A DNA stretch of 17,138 nucleotides from an uncultured Paracoccaceae bacterium (GTDB lineage Bacteria > Pseudomonadota > Alphaproteobacteria > Rhodobacterales > Rhodobacteraceae). A program made the translations under genes and the position numbers. Every line of letters starts with the position of its first letter. Positions within the stretch are counted from its first letter, which is position 1. Of this stretch, positions 1 through 7,476 are shown piece by piece. The stretch covers positions 1 to 17,138 of the forward strand of contig CALFSV010000063.1 of NCBI GenBank assembly GCA_937916485.1, given 5' to 3'. The notes under the pieces were generated by a model that was not told the origin of the DNA, made no database searches, and was given only the letters and a program-made list of their open reading frames with translations.

Positions 1-136
1 ACTCACGAGACAATTTCAAGCTCAATCGAACCGCCGCTCTTACTGAGTGGCGCCAGCTATTGAGAGCATAGATTCAGGCTGCGCCAGTAATCCGATGCGA
101 GTTCTCATTCGTCTGACAGCACCGCAAAGCAAGTTT

Positions 137-760
137 TTACGAAACGCCCTCTAATGCTCGTGACGCCTGAACAGAGGGGCGTGCTTTCATGCGCTCGTAA
201 TGAGCTTGCACATTTGGGGGCAGATCCCAGCCAGCCACATCAACAGCCCAATATTGCGTGTAATAAAGCGCTGTATCAGCAATCGTGAAATCACCCATCA
301 AATAGTCTTTGCCAGCCAGTTGTTTGTCGACGACATCAAAGGCAGCAAGCATCGCGTTCATCCCGCGCTCACGCAGTTGTTTGTAGTCTTCAGCGCTGTC
401 TGAATATGCATCAGGACGACGGAATAACCGCCACGACAGCATATGGACTGTACCAACAATGAAATCCATCGCTTCGATTGTGCGGGCAAGGCCTTCCGGA
501 TCGCTTGGCACAAGTTTCTTTTCAGGGTTAGTCATCGCCAACCACATCGCGATGGCTGCGTATTCCGTCAGAACGCTGCCGTCATCACGCACAAGCGCGG
601 CTACTTTGCCTTTCGGGTTTAGCGCTTTGTACTCTGGCGTCTTTTGTTCACCTTTGGAGAAGTCCACAATCTTGAGATCATAGGGCAGGCCCACTTCTTC
701 CATAAGGACGTGGATCCCGATTGAGCAGGTCTTTTTCGCGTAACACAGTGTTGTCATTGT
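137..760 (-). CDS. Glutathione S-transferase family protein, beta-class-like
   Basis: This 207-residue cytosolic protein has the two-domain GST layout. The N-terminal thioredoxin-fold half carries Cys11 in a YAKKTCSIG context, the position of the catalytic cysteine in beta-class GSTs, then the NPKGKVAAL segment with the cis-proline region changed to Ala, and LTEYAAIAMWLA where the glutathione gamma-glutamyl site lies. The helical half has the YLMGDFTIADTAL N-capping box. I chose the ATG at 760 because AGGGAG lies a few bases upstream; a start six codons earlier has no better site. The gene is divergent from the flavin reductase. The family conjugates glutathione to electrophiles or acts as isomerase or dehalogenase. 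In this setting it may detoxify or isomerise a reactive pathway intermediate, which is inference. The fold call is firm; the substrate is unknown. Confidence 0.9.
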   Translation of the reverse strand, partial: TMTTLCYAKKTCSIGIHVLMEEVGLPYDLKIVDFSKGEQKTPEYKALNPKGKVAALVRDDGSVLTEYAAIAMWLAMTNPEKKLVPSDPEGLARTIEAMDFIVGTVHMLSWRLFRRPDAYSDSAEDYKQLRERGMNAMLAAFDVVDKQLAGKDYLMGDFTIADTALYYTQYWAVDVAGWDLPPNVQAHYERMKARPSVQASRALEGVS

Positions 761-803
761 TATTCTCCCTAAACCCAATCCAAGCTGGTTGGATAATGCA
801 ATG

Positions 804-821
804 TTATCTTTGGACGGATAA
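804..821. promoter_or_regulatory. Palindrome TTATC-N8-GATAA upstream of the GST gene
   Basis: A perfect five-base inverted repeat with an eight-base spacer lies 44-61 bases upstream of the GST start codon. The arms match the outer arms of the TTATCGTTCGATAA motif found elsewhere in the window, but the spacer is four bases longer. It overlaps the possible -10 box of the GST promoter, so a repressor site is plausible. It could also be a chance match. Confidence 0.35.
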
Positions 822-843
822 GTCAGATGGACGCGACTATCAA
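815..843 (-). promoter_or_regulatory. Possible promoter of the GST gene
   Basis: On the minus strand TTGATA (838-843) and TATCCG (815-820) are separated by 17 bases. The -35 box matches the sigma-70 consensus at five of six positions, but the -10 box is poor. It overlaps the 804-821 palindrome. Confidence 0.3.
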
Positions 844-883
844 ACAGAAATCGAGAAAATAAAAATCAACATTCCAAAAATTG

Positions 884-905
884 TATAATAAGTATGACAT
901 ATTAT
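884..905 (+). promoter_or_regulatory. AT-rich promoter region of the flavin reductase operon
   Basis: TATAAT at 884-889 is a perfect -10 hexamer about 95 bases upstream of the flavin reductase start, with no convincing -35 box. A second TATAAT is at 927-932. ATAATA (885-890) and TATTAT (900-905) form an inverted repeat with a nine-base spacer that overlaps the first -10 box. The stretch from about 840 to 960 is far more AT-rich than the flanking genes. Which hexamer is used cannot be told from sequence. Confidence 0.35.
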
Positions 906-982
906 CATTTTACCAAATAAATAATATATAATAACAAAACGATACGATCAATCTCGAAGGGTTCCTTAAGGAGATGAAAACA

Positions 983-1474
983 ATGCTGGATGCACCGATG
1001 ATTGACCCACATGAGCTTCGTAATGCCTTCGGGTGTCTGCCAACAGGTGTCACTGTTGTTAGCATGTTGGATGAGGCGGGTAAGCCAACTGGTGTGACTG
1101 TTGGATCCTTCACATCGCTTAGCATGTCGCCTGCTTTGTGCTTGTTCTCGCTTGGTAAACAGCAGGCAAGCGCGCGTTTGTTCAAAGAAGGCACTCCATT
1201 TGTTGTCAATGTGCTGTCCACTGATTTAGAAGGTCTCGCGTGGCAGTTTGCTAAACCTTTGGAAGATAAGTGTGCAGGTGCAGAGCTCACTGAATCCTTG
1301 GTTCAAGCACCGCGCCTAAAAGACGCTATCGCGCATTTTGCGTGCCACGCCTATACGATCCATGATGGTGGAGATCACATAATCGTTGTCGGTGAAATAT
1401 TAGACTTTGATCACAAAGAAGGCGACGCGTTGATCTTTTATCGTGGTCAAATGCAGACGTCGGCACCTCTATGA
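983..1474 (+). CDS. Flavin reductase family protein (HpaC/RutF-like)
   Basis: This 163-residue protein belongs to the flavin reductase-like FMN-binding split-barrel family. These enzymes use NAD(P)H to reduce FMN or FAD and pass it to a partner monooxygenase. Family signatures are the N-terminal FGCLPTGVTVVS segment (about residues 16-27), GVTVGSFTSLSMSPAL (about 37-52) forming the flavin site, GDHIIVVGEI (about 130-139) and the C-terminal ALIFYRGQM. I prefer the ATG at 983 because AAGGAG ends nine bases upstream; the ATG at 974 directly abuts that site. It overlaps the next gene by ATGA, implying translational coupling. The only obvious partner oxygenase in view is the luciferase-like protein at 4970-6061, about 3.5 kb away in another operon. 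That pairing is inference. Confidence 0.9.
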   Translation: MLDAPMIDPHELRNAFGCLPTGVTVVSMLDEAGKPTGVTVGSFTSLSMSPALCLFSLGKQQASARLFKEGTPFVVNVLSTDLEGLAWQFAKPLEDKCAGAELTESLVQAPRLKDAIAHFACHAYTIHDGGDHIIVVGEILDFDHKEGDALIFYRGQMQTSAPL

Positions 1475-2049
1475 ACCGGCATCCAAAGCTAGACGAAAGC
1501 GCTCTTTCAGCGGATCAACAAGTGATCCATGATGATATAGTCAATGGTCCGCGCGGCGCGGTTGTTGGACCGCTTAGGGTTTGGCTGCAAAGTCCGGGGC
1601 TCGCCAAACATGCACAGGCTTTGGGACAATACGCTCGCTATGATAGCGTTTTGCCGCAGGTCTTGTCAGAACTCGCGATCTTGGTGACGGCGCGGTATTG
1701 GTCGTCAGGATTTGAGTGGTCGCATCATGTTCCGATTGCAATAGAAGCGGGTGTACCGAGCGGTGCGGTAGATGCGATTTCCAACGCAAAGTGCTACGCT
1801 TTTGAGGACGCAGAAATGCAGGCTGTCTTTGATTTCGCGGTGGAGTTGCATTTGCTAAAAAACTTAACAGACGTGACATACGACAAGGCTTTGGCCCTTC
1901 TAGGACAGCAAGCTTGTGTCGATTTAGTCGGCGTCTGCGGGTACTATACTCTGATCTCGATGACGATCAACGTGTTTGATGTGCCTGACGGCGAAGGCCC
2001 TGAACTGCCAGCGTTGGATGTAGATTTGGGCGACTATTTCGCTGCCTAA
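1471..2049 (+). CDS. Carboxymuconolactone decarboxylase family protein
   Basis: This 192-residue all-helical protein resembles the PcaC/CMD side of the AhpD-like superfamily. The core around residues 68-95 (LAILVTARYW, then FEWSHHVPIAIEAGV) carries the Glu82, His85 and His86 cluster typical of CMD-like proteins. There is no CxxC pair, so it is unlikely to be an AhpD-type peroxidase. Proteins of this kind act as decarboxylases of lactone acids or have unknown roles in aromatic catabolism. Its ATG overlaps the flavin reductase stop by four bases, so the two are co-translated. Its TAA overlaps the TAG of the convergent FAD monooxygenase gene by three bases, within a four-base junction. Family assignment is firm; the reaction is not known. 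Confidence 0.85.
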   Translation: MNRHPKLDESALSADQQVIHDDIVNGPRGAVVGPLRVWLQSPGLAKHAQALGQYARYDSVLPQVLSELAILVTARYWSSGFEWSHHVPIAIEAGVPSGAVDAISNAKCYAFEDAEMQAVFDFAVELHLLKNLTDVTYDKALALLGQQACVDLVGVCGYYTLISMTINVFDVPDGEGPELPALDVDLGDYFAA

Positions 2050-3218
2050 GCCACTGCCGCGGCAGTCTTCGCCATGATTTTCTGAATGTGGCGGTGTGAA
2101 GATCCATTCGCGTTGTTCGGGTCTGGCTCCATCATCCATGATCCTAAGTCTCGCGCCTGCATATGGGCGCGCATGGAGGCTGGAACACGTATGGAGGAGT
2201 AGGTCTCTAACGACGTTGCGGCATGCTCAGCCAAGCACAATGCATCCTCGGCGGCTTTGGTGACGCCCATCCCAACATGAGGTCTTGCGACGCAAGCAGC
2301 ATCTCCGGACAAAACAACGCGGCCATTCTGCATCGTTGTAGAATGGTGATCATAGATTGGGGTGAAGAAAGGGCGTTCTGAGTGGTTTAAGATTTCCACG
2401 AATGCAGCCGGAAGCACTTCGTTCGCACGTGTGAACATCTCTTGTAGAAGGTCGCCGCGCACCAAAGGAGGCGGGATTGAAATCGGGTGATGCTGTCCTG
2501 TTTCATCCGTCAACATATTGCGCAACACATCCGCTGGGGCAGGGGAGTACCACACAAAATTATAACGCCTATGCCCCTGGCGCAGGTCATTGTTTGGCCC
2601 AGCAATCGGGTAGCCGACAATCTGGTTTTGCGCAGGCATAAAGAAAGAAAAATGTTCAAAGACGTCAGCGTGCACATCCCGTGGAATATCTCGCTCATGC
2701 GCCAACGCGCGCCATACAACGTAGCCCGCGTATTGCGGTACGACCTCGGGCAGCATCTGCGCACGAATGGCAGAGCGAAAACCATCCGCACCAATAAGCA
2801 AATCAGCGGTGCGCGTTGTGCCATCGTCAAATAGCGCAGTTACGTTGTCAGCAGTTTGCGTATAACCCGTGATGCGTGCTCTAAGATGATATGACCCCTC
2901 AGGGATCAACCGCCGCAGTATTTGATGGATGCGATCCCAAGAGGTCACGACTTGTGCGAACGGCAACGTCGCAACGCGGCCACCGTTTTTATGAAATGCC
3001 ACACGATCGTGCACTTGAACGCCAAGATCTGTCAGATCGGCACCTACCGCGCGTAACGCTTTAATCAAGGCGTCGTGAGTTACGATGCCCGCGCCACGAC
3101 CGGAAAGTTCGACGTCGGTGCGCTCATAAATATCGACGTTCCATCCTGCTTTAATGAGCGCTGTTGCTGCGAACAGCCCACCGATAGAGCCACCACTGAC
3201 AATTGCACGTTTAATCAC
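2046..3218 (-). CDS. FAD-dependent monooxygenase, 2,6-dihydroxypyridine 3-monooxygenase-like
   Basis: This 390-residue protein is a group A flavoprotein hydroxylase, which inserts one oxygen into an electron-rich ring using NAD(P)H and O2. The N-terminal Rossmann motif is GGSIGG (residues 9-14), GRGAGIVTH follows near 40-48, GADGFRS is at 143-149 and the second FAD motif GDAACVARPHVG is at 305-316. The combination of GGSIGGLFAA, GRGAGIV and ARPHVGMGVTKAAEDA is what I associate with the 2,6-dihydroxypyridine 3-monooxygenase group rather than the p-hydroxybenzoate or salicylate hydroxylases. The start is GTG at 3218 with GGAG seven bases upstream; a nearby ATG at 3231 is out of frame and stops at once. 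It lies 73 bases downstream of the deacetylase gene and may have its own promoter. The exact substrate is uncertain. Confidence 0.88.
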   Translation of the reverse strand: MIKRAIVSGGSIGGLFAATALIKAGWNVDIYERTDVELSGRGAGIVTHDALIKALRAVGADLTDLGVQVHDRVAFHKNGGRVATLPFAQVVTSWDRIHQILRRLIPEGSYHLRARITGYTQTADNVTALFDDGTTRTADLLIGADGFRSAIRAQMLPEVVPQYAGYVVWRALAHERDIPRDVHADVFEHFSFFMPAQNQIVGYPIAGPNNDLRQGHRRYNFVWYSPAPADVLRNMLTDETGQHHPISIPPPLVRGDLLQEMFTRANEVLPAAFVEILNHSERPFFTPIYDHHSTTMQNGRVVLSGDAACVARPHVGMGVTKAAEDALCLAEHAATSLETYSSIRVPASMRAHMQARDLGSWMMEPDPNNANGSSHRHIQKIMAKTAAAVA

Positions 3219-3237
3219 GGGGGCGCTCCATATTTAT

Positions 3238-3251
3238 TTATCAACCTATAG
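3238..3251. promoter_or_regulatory. Possible weak TetR operator upstream of FAD monooxygenase
   Basis: On the minus strand this reads CTATAGGTTGATAA, a 10 of 14 match to the palindrome TTATCGTTCGATAA found upstream of osmC. It sits 20-33 bases before the GTG start in a 73-base intergenic gap. One arm (TTGATAA) is well conserved and the other is degenerate. A match of this quality can arise by chance in AT-rich DNA. Confidence 0.3.
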
Positions 3252-3291
3252 ATAGTATGGTTCGCACAGGATCAAGATTGTTTAAAGTGGA

Positions 3292-4173
3292 TCACCCAGA
3301 GAGCTTACTCATTTCTTCCGTGTACCAGTCGCCAATCTCGCTGGCGGTCATCCATGCGACGCCTTCGTGGCCGCTGATATAATCGAGCAGCCCTTCAAGA
3401 TAGCGAATACGGTGCGGCACACCTGTCACATAGGGATGGATCGAAATCGCCATGACACGCGCATTGTCCGCGCTTTCCGAGTAGAGGCGATCAAATTGAT
3501 CACGCCCGCGGCGCAGGAATTCATCAGAGCAATGTTGTTGAAGCGCGTAAACCGCAATGTCATTCATTTCCACAGTGTAGGGGACCGTCGTGATTACCCC
3601 GTGCGGCGTATCCACTTCTTGCGGAAGATCATCAAGCACCCAGTCGGCCACATATTTCACACCTGCTTCGCTGAGCAGATCAAGGGTCTCTTCGGTCTCA
3701 GTCAGCCCGGGGCTTTCCCAAGACGTAGGGCGCTTGCCAGTGAAGGCCTCAATAGTATCCATAGCTTGATGGATCGCGGCGCGCTGATCAGTCAATTTGT
3801 GCATCGGACCCTGTAAATGCCCGTGGCCCATAAACTCCCAACCCGCGTCAAGCCCGGCTTGGGCGACGCGAGGGTAGCTGTTACAGACGTTGCCATTAAT
3901 CGCTAAAGTCGTTGGAATCTTGCGCGAGGTCAGGGCTTGGTGCTGTCGCCAAAAGCCAGAGCGCATACCGTATTCATGCCAGGACCAATTCGGAACATCT
4001 GGTAACAAAGGCTTGCCCATAGGCGGCGGCAAAACAGTGCGTGGCATAGGGCTTTCGATGCCCCAATCCTCGACGTTCACAATGACCCAGACCGCAAGCC
4101 GTTTGCCATCGGGTAAGGTCAGTTTGGGACGATCCACAATGGCTTGGTAAGGTAGGCGATCTGTAAGGCGCAT
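3292..4173 (-). CDS. Polysaccharide deacetylase family (PuuE/cyclic imidase-like) hydrolase
   Basis: This 293-residue protein has the NodB-type deacetylase fold but no signal peptide, so it should act in the cytoplasm on a small molecule rather than on cell wall. Visible family segments are VNVEDWG (residues 32-38, metal or catalytic acid region), the EYGMRSGFWR region near 67-76, MGHGHLQG (115-122) with two histidines, the SWESPGLTETEET segment and SIHPYVTG (244-251). This is the layout of the allantoinase-like PuuE and cyclic-imide-hydrolase branch, which cleaves C-N bonds. I chose the ATG at 4173: it overlaps the hydrolase stop in TAATG and has GGAG six bases upstream, whereas starts further upstream lie inside the previous gene. 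In this operon it may open or trim an imide, lactam or N-acyl product. That role is inference. Confidence 0.82.
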   Translation of the reverse strand: MRLTDRLPYQAIVDRPKLTLPDGKRLAVWVIVNVEDWGIESPMPRTVLPPPMGKPLLPDVPNWSWHEYGMRSGFWRQHQALTSRKIPTTLAINGNVCNSYPRVAQAGLDAGWEFMGHGHLQGPMHKLTDQRAAIHQAMDTIEAFTGKRPTSWESPGLTETEETLDLLSEAGVKYVADWVLDDLPQEVDTPHGVITTVPYTVEMNDIAVYALQQHCSDEFLRRGRDQFDRLYSESADNARVMAISIHPYVTGVPHRIRYLEGLLDYISGHEGVAWMTASEIGDWYTEEMSKLSG

Positions 4174-4970
4174 TAGAACTCCAAAAACTGTTTTAAGGCT
4201 GCGTTGAACGCATCCGCTTGGTTGAGGTTTGCGATATGTGCGCAATTGGGGATGTCTACGTAGCGTGCGTTGGGTGTCGCGGTGAACATGCTCTCCATTT
4301 CAGCTGCAGGCGCGCCGAAATCATCAGCGCCCGAAATAAACAGAGTGGGGAGTATCAGGTCGCCCAAACGGTGCTTGTAATTCAAGCTTTGCAAAGCGCG
4401 TGCGCAGCCTGTGTAGCCGGCGACTGTTGTTTGCGCAAAATCACTGGCGAGCTGAGCGACAAGATCCGCGTTGGAGCTTAGGAAATCAGGGGTTAGCCAG
4501 CGCTCAACCGTGCCATTCCAGATCGTTGTTATTCCGCCATTTGAAATCGCTGCGATGCGGTCATCCCAACTTCTGACAAAGGCCGCGGGATTGTCTGCGC
4601 GTGCGCAGGCGCAAACAATTTTGTTGAAGCGCTCCGCATGGTTAAGCCCGAGTCCGAGACCTGTCATACCGCCCAAAGACAGACCAATGTAGTCCGCCGT
4701 CTCGATCTCAAAGTGATCAAGGACTGCAATCGCATCGGCAGTGAGGTCGTCGAAATTATAATCGCCCTCTGGGGTGCTTGATTGTCCATGACCGCGTGTG
4801 TCGTAACCGATCACGTTGTAGTGCGCTTCAAGCACCGCCCTTTGTGGCGCCCACATATCAAGACCCGCACCCAGCGAGTTCGACAGCAAGATCGCTGGTC
4901 CATCTTTCCGTCCAGTGGCTACAGCAGAAAGCGTAACGTCCGCGCGTTTGATCTCTACACGCGCGCTCAT
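4173..4970 (-). CDS. Alpha/beta hydrolase, 3-oxoadipate enol-lactonase-like
   Basis: This 265-residue alpha/beta-hydrolase has a complete catalytic triad by position: nucleophile Ser98 in GLSLGG, acid Asp216 or Asp217 in SGADDFGAP, and His245 in NCAHIANL. The N-terminal LLSNSLGAGLDMWAPQ and YDTRGHGQSSTPEG segments are the oxyanion-hole and following regions typical of PcaD-like enol-lactonases; the same subfamily also includes ring-opening and amide-cleaving hydrolases such as RutD-like proteins. The start is the ATG at 4970, which shares its A with the TAA of the LLM oxygenase gene. There is no strong ribosome site, so translation is probably coupled. It is followed by the deacetylase gene through another TAATG. 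A likely role is hydrolysis of the ring-cleaved or lactone product made by the upstream oxygenase, which is inference. Confidence 0.87.
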   Translation of the reverse strand: MSARVEIKRADVTLSAVATGRKDGPAILLSNSLGAGLDMWAPQRAVLEAHYNVIGYDTRGHGQSSTPEGDYNFDDLTADAIAVLDHFEIETADYIGLSLGGMTGLGLGLNHAERFNKIVCACARADNPAAFVRSWDDRIAAISNGGITTIWNGTVERWLTPDFLSSNADLVAQLASDFAQTTVAGYTGCARALQSLNYKHRLGDLILPTLFISGADDFGAPAAEMESMFTATPNARYVDIPNCAHIANLNQADAFNAALKQFLEF

Positions 4971-6061
4971 TACGATGTGCCGATTGCAGCGTTTACGATC
5001 GGCATAGTTTTCTCTGCCAGTTTGATCATCGAGTTGCGGCCAAGTTCCACATCGGCCCAATCTTTGCCGGCATATAGCAGCTTACCAAAGTCACCTACTT
5101 CTTCGCGCAGTGCGAGCAGATCATCCGCCACTTTGTCGGGTGTGCCCCAGATTATGCAGTCCTCAAGAACACCGTCGAGTGTGACCTCATCATCGGTCAT
5201 GCTCTGGTCAGCTTTGAACAGGTTTGTGCGACCATGCTTCTTCATTTTGGTTAGCAGCTGCGAATAGTAGTAACGGTAAGGACTTTGCGGTCCCAGCGCA
5301 TATTCTTTCGCTGTTGCCATATCGTCCGCGACGAAAATGGATTTTGCTACACGCCAGTTTGCAGGGTCTGCTTTACGACCCGCACGCTCGCAACCCTTTA
5401 CGTAATTTGGCCAATGAGTTTTGGCCCATTGCTTCAGGAGGAAGTTCGCCGAAATAGGATCCCATCCGCGTGCAGCAGCTTCGGTTACACCTTTGGAAAA
5501 CGGCGCGACAGCTGTCACGACGATAGGTGGGTGCGGGCGTTGCAGCGGTTTGGTCATAATGCCTTGACCGATGGAGAGTTCCATCTGTGTCTCGGTCGAG
5601 ATGTTCCAGAACTCGCCTTTGATGTTGTAGGGCGCTTCGGATTCCCAGATTTTCAGGATGTGGTTGATACCCTCAAGGAACATGGCTGGGCGATCCGCGT
5701 GCAGGCTTTCAAACACCTCCGCATCTGTCGCCAAACCGCCCGGAGAAATGCCAAAAATAAAGCGACCATCTAGCATATGATCAAGCATCGCAACTTGGCC
5801 TGCTATTGCAGCAGGGTGTGTGTTAGGCAAATTAACCGTGCCGGTACCCAGATTAATTTGCTTCGTAGCAGCTGCGATCCAAGCGATGAAGCTAATGCAA
5901 TGGGTGATGTTTTCAGCAGCATCAGTTGTGTGCTCGCCCACATAAGCTTCAACAAAACCAAGTTCATCTGCGAGCAAAAAGGCTGCGCGATCTTCGTGTA
6001 GTGAGGTGCGCCAATCTTTCCCAACCGGGTGGATCGGCATTGTAAAAAATCCAAGTTCCAT
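4970..6061 (-). CDS. LLM-class flavin-dependent monooxygenase (limonene monooxygenase-like)
   Basis: This 363-residue protein has the bacterial luciferase-like TIM barrel. The start MELGFFTMPIHPVGKDW, GEHTTDAAENI (from residue 42), LGTGTVNLPNTHP (71-83) and DGRFIFGISPGG (98-109) are characteristic of the LLM family and resemble the limonene-monooxygenase-type group. Such enzymes use FMNH2 or FADH2 supplied by a separate reductase to hydroxylate, do Baeyer-Villiger chemistry, or cleave amide and C-S bonds. I chose the ATG at 6061, with GGAG six bases upstream; the longer frame begins with TTG and places the GGAG inside the coding sequence. It is the first enzyme gene after the TRAP membrane genes and is translationally linked to the alpha/beta hydrolase. 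No reductase lies in this operon; the flavin reductase at 983-1474 is the candidate partner. Confidence 0.9.
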   Translation of the reverse strand: MELGFFTMPIHPVGKDWRTSLHEDRAAFLLADELGFVEAYVGEHTTDAAENITHCISFIAWIAAATKQINLGTGTVNLPNTHPAAIAGQVAMLDHMLDGRFIFGISPGGLATDAEVFESLHADRPAMFLEGINHILKIWESEAPYNIKGEFWNISTETQMELSIGQGIMTKPLQRPHPPIVVTAVAPFSKGVTEAAARGWDPISANFLLKQWAKTHWPNYVKGCERAGRKADPANWRVAKSIFVADDMATAKEYALGPQSPYRYYYSQLLTKMKKHGRTNLFKADQSMTDDEVTLDGVLEDCIIWGTPDKVADDLLALREEVGDFGKLLYAGKDWADVELGRNSMIKLAEKTMPIVNAAIGTS

Positions 6062-6114
6062 ATTCGTCTCCGACAATTTTTTCTAAATCTAGAGCGTAGG
6101 GTGCATTTTGGAAA

Positions 6115-6141
6115 ATTATAAAAACTGCATCTGAATATCAA
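6115..6141 (-). promoter_or_regulatory. Possible internal promoter before the LLM oxygenase gene
   Basis: The 84-base gap between the TRAP large subunit and the oxygenase contains, on the minus strand, TTGATA (6136-6141) and a perfect TATAAT (6115-6120) separated by 15 bases. The spacing is shorter than ideal; CATTGA with 17 bases is the alternative -35 box. If real, the catabolic enzymes could be expressed separately from the transporter. A weak six-base stem (ATCTGA/TCAGAT) also lies here but is not a convincing terminator. Confidence 0.35.
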
Positions 6142-6145
6142 TGAA

Positions 6146-7465
6146 TCAGATAAGAGATCTTGGGAGAAGCGTGGCTAAGATCGGGAAAGCCAACACGAGG
6201 AAAGCGGCGACCAAAATTAAAATGAAATATGGTGCGGAGCCGATGAAGATCTTTTTCAACGTCGCCGTAGGGTCGGGTACGGATCCTCTTACCGTATAGA
6301 CCAAAAGCCCGAAAGGCGGTGACAAAAGACCTGCTTCGATAATCAGAATACCAAAGATTGCGAAAGCAACTGGGTCGTAACCCATCGATACAGCTAGCGG
6401 CGCAAAGATCGGCACTGTCAAAAGGATGATCGAAATACTGTCGATTAGCATTCCAAGGATTAACCAGATGAAAGCCATCAGCAGGATCAGCATAAAGGGG
6501 CTGAGCTGGCTGTCGATGAAGATCCCTTGGATATAATTCACCCCGCCCCCCAGCGCGAGAAGGCGAGAATACATTTGAGCAGCGATCAGTAAGAACATGA
6601 TCGGCGCCGTTGTGCGGCCAGCTTGATAGAGACTTTGGATGATATCATCGGTGCGCATACCTTTTATGATGCCTATAATAAGCGCGCAAATAACACCGAA
6701 AGCGGCTGCTTCAGTCGGGGTAAACCAACCTAGCCAAATACCGCCAATTACTACCATGATGAGTGCGAGAATTCCTAAGCCCCCAATCAGCTCAGAACGT
6801 TTTTCCACTGGCGTTGGTTCAGTTATTGGCTTGTCATAAGCCGGTGCGATTTCAGGGTTCATCTTCGCAGCAATAATCACATAACCAGAGAATAATAACG
6901 CAAGCACCAAGCCTGGAACTATACCCGCCACAAATAATGCACCCACTGACATTTCAGTCAAGATAGCCCAAACGATCAGCAACACTGATGGTGGGATCAA
7001 CATGCCAAGGCAGGCAGAGCCAGCAACAGCGCCAAGAGCAAAGCTTTGTTTGTAACCAAGCTTCATCATTTCAGGGTAGGCAATCCGGCTGAATGCAGCA
7101 GCGGACGCGATGGAAACTCCGGTGACCGCCGCGAACACGGTATTGCCCGCGATTGTTGCAATAGCGAGACGGCCAGGCAAGCGGCGCAGTGTGCGATCGC
7201 AAATGCGGTATAAGTCTCCTGCGGCCCCGCATCGCCAGACAAAATCCCCCATTAAAACAAAGAGGGGGATCACTGCGAAAACGTCCTTTCGTATGGCTTC
7301 GTAGGCGGTGTTAGACATTATCGAGAGAGCTGCTTCCGTATTGCCACGGAACATTATGTAGACTCCCACACCGGAACACAGTGCGAGCGCGACGCCAATG
7401 TGGACCCCAAGCAGGATCAATACAATCAGTACGCCGAGCATCATTAGTACAATATCACCACCCAT
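6146..7465 (-). CDS. TRAP transporter large permease subunit (DctM family)
   Basis: This 439-residue protein is a strongly hydrophobic inner-membrane protein with about a dozen predicted helices, the normal DctM length. Family segments are FVLMGDFVWRCGAAGDLY, LPGRLAIATIAGNTVFAAVTGVS (in parts), the AYPEMMKLGYKQSFALGAVAG stretch and MLIPPSVLLIVWAILTEMSVG, which together form the transport core of the Na+-coupled elevator-type carrier. The ATG at 7465 has GGAG eight bases upstream and lies 11 bases after the stop of the small subunit gene, so the two are in one operon. It works with the small subunit and the periplasmic binding protein encoded divergently at 8234-9301. The imported compound is unknown. 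Confidence 0.95.
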   Translation of the reverse strand: MGGDIVLMMLGVLIVLILLGVHIGVALALCSGVGVYIMFRGNTEAALSIMSNTAYEAIRKDVFAVIPLFVLMGDFVWRCGAAGDLYRICDRTLRRLPGRLAIATIAGNTVFAAVTGVSIASAAAFSRIAYPEMMKLGYKQSFALGAVAGSACLGMLIPPSVLLIVWAILTEMSVGALFVAGIVPGLVLALLFSGYVIIAAKMNPEIAPAYDKPITEPTPVEKRSELIGGLGILALIMVVIGGIWLGWFTPTEAAAFGVICALIIGIIKGMRTDDIIQSLYQAGRTTAPIMFLLIAAQMYSRLLALGGGVNYIQGIFIDSQLSPFMLILLMAFIWLILGMLIDSISIILLTVPIFAPLAVSMGYDPVAFAIFGILIIEAGLLSPPFGLLVYTVRGSVPDPTATLKKIFIGSAPYFILILVAAFLVLAFPILATLLPRSLI

Positions 7466-7476
7466 GTAGTGCGCTC

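Noticed and set aside
1..136. Short open ends on the plus strand, one ending in a stop at 69-71 and another at 61-63, as possible C-termini of a gene entering from the left
   Set aside because: Only about 20 residues are visible in each and neither is recognisable, so no frame can be preferred.
1471..2049. AhpD-type alkylhydroperoxidase
   Set aside because: There is no CxxC pair; the Glu-His-His core fits the CMD branch.
3292..4173. Cell-wall polysaccharide or chitin deacetylase
   Set aside because: It has no signal peptide or membrane anchor, and sits inside a catabolic operon with TAATG coupling.
4173..6061. A complete uracil (Rut) pathway
   Set aside because: The LLM protein resembles the limonene-monooxygenase-type group more than RutA, and RutB, RutC, RutE and RutG counterparts are missing.
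6118..6145. Intrinsic terminator after the TRAP large subunit (ATCTGA/TCAGAT stem followed by T run)
   Set aside because: The stem is only six AT-rich pairs with a long loop, and the T run coincides with a perfect -10 box; a promoter is the better reading.
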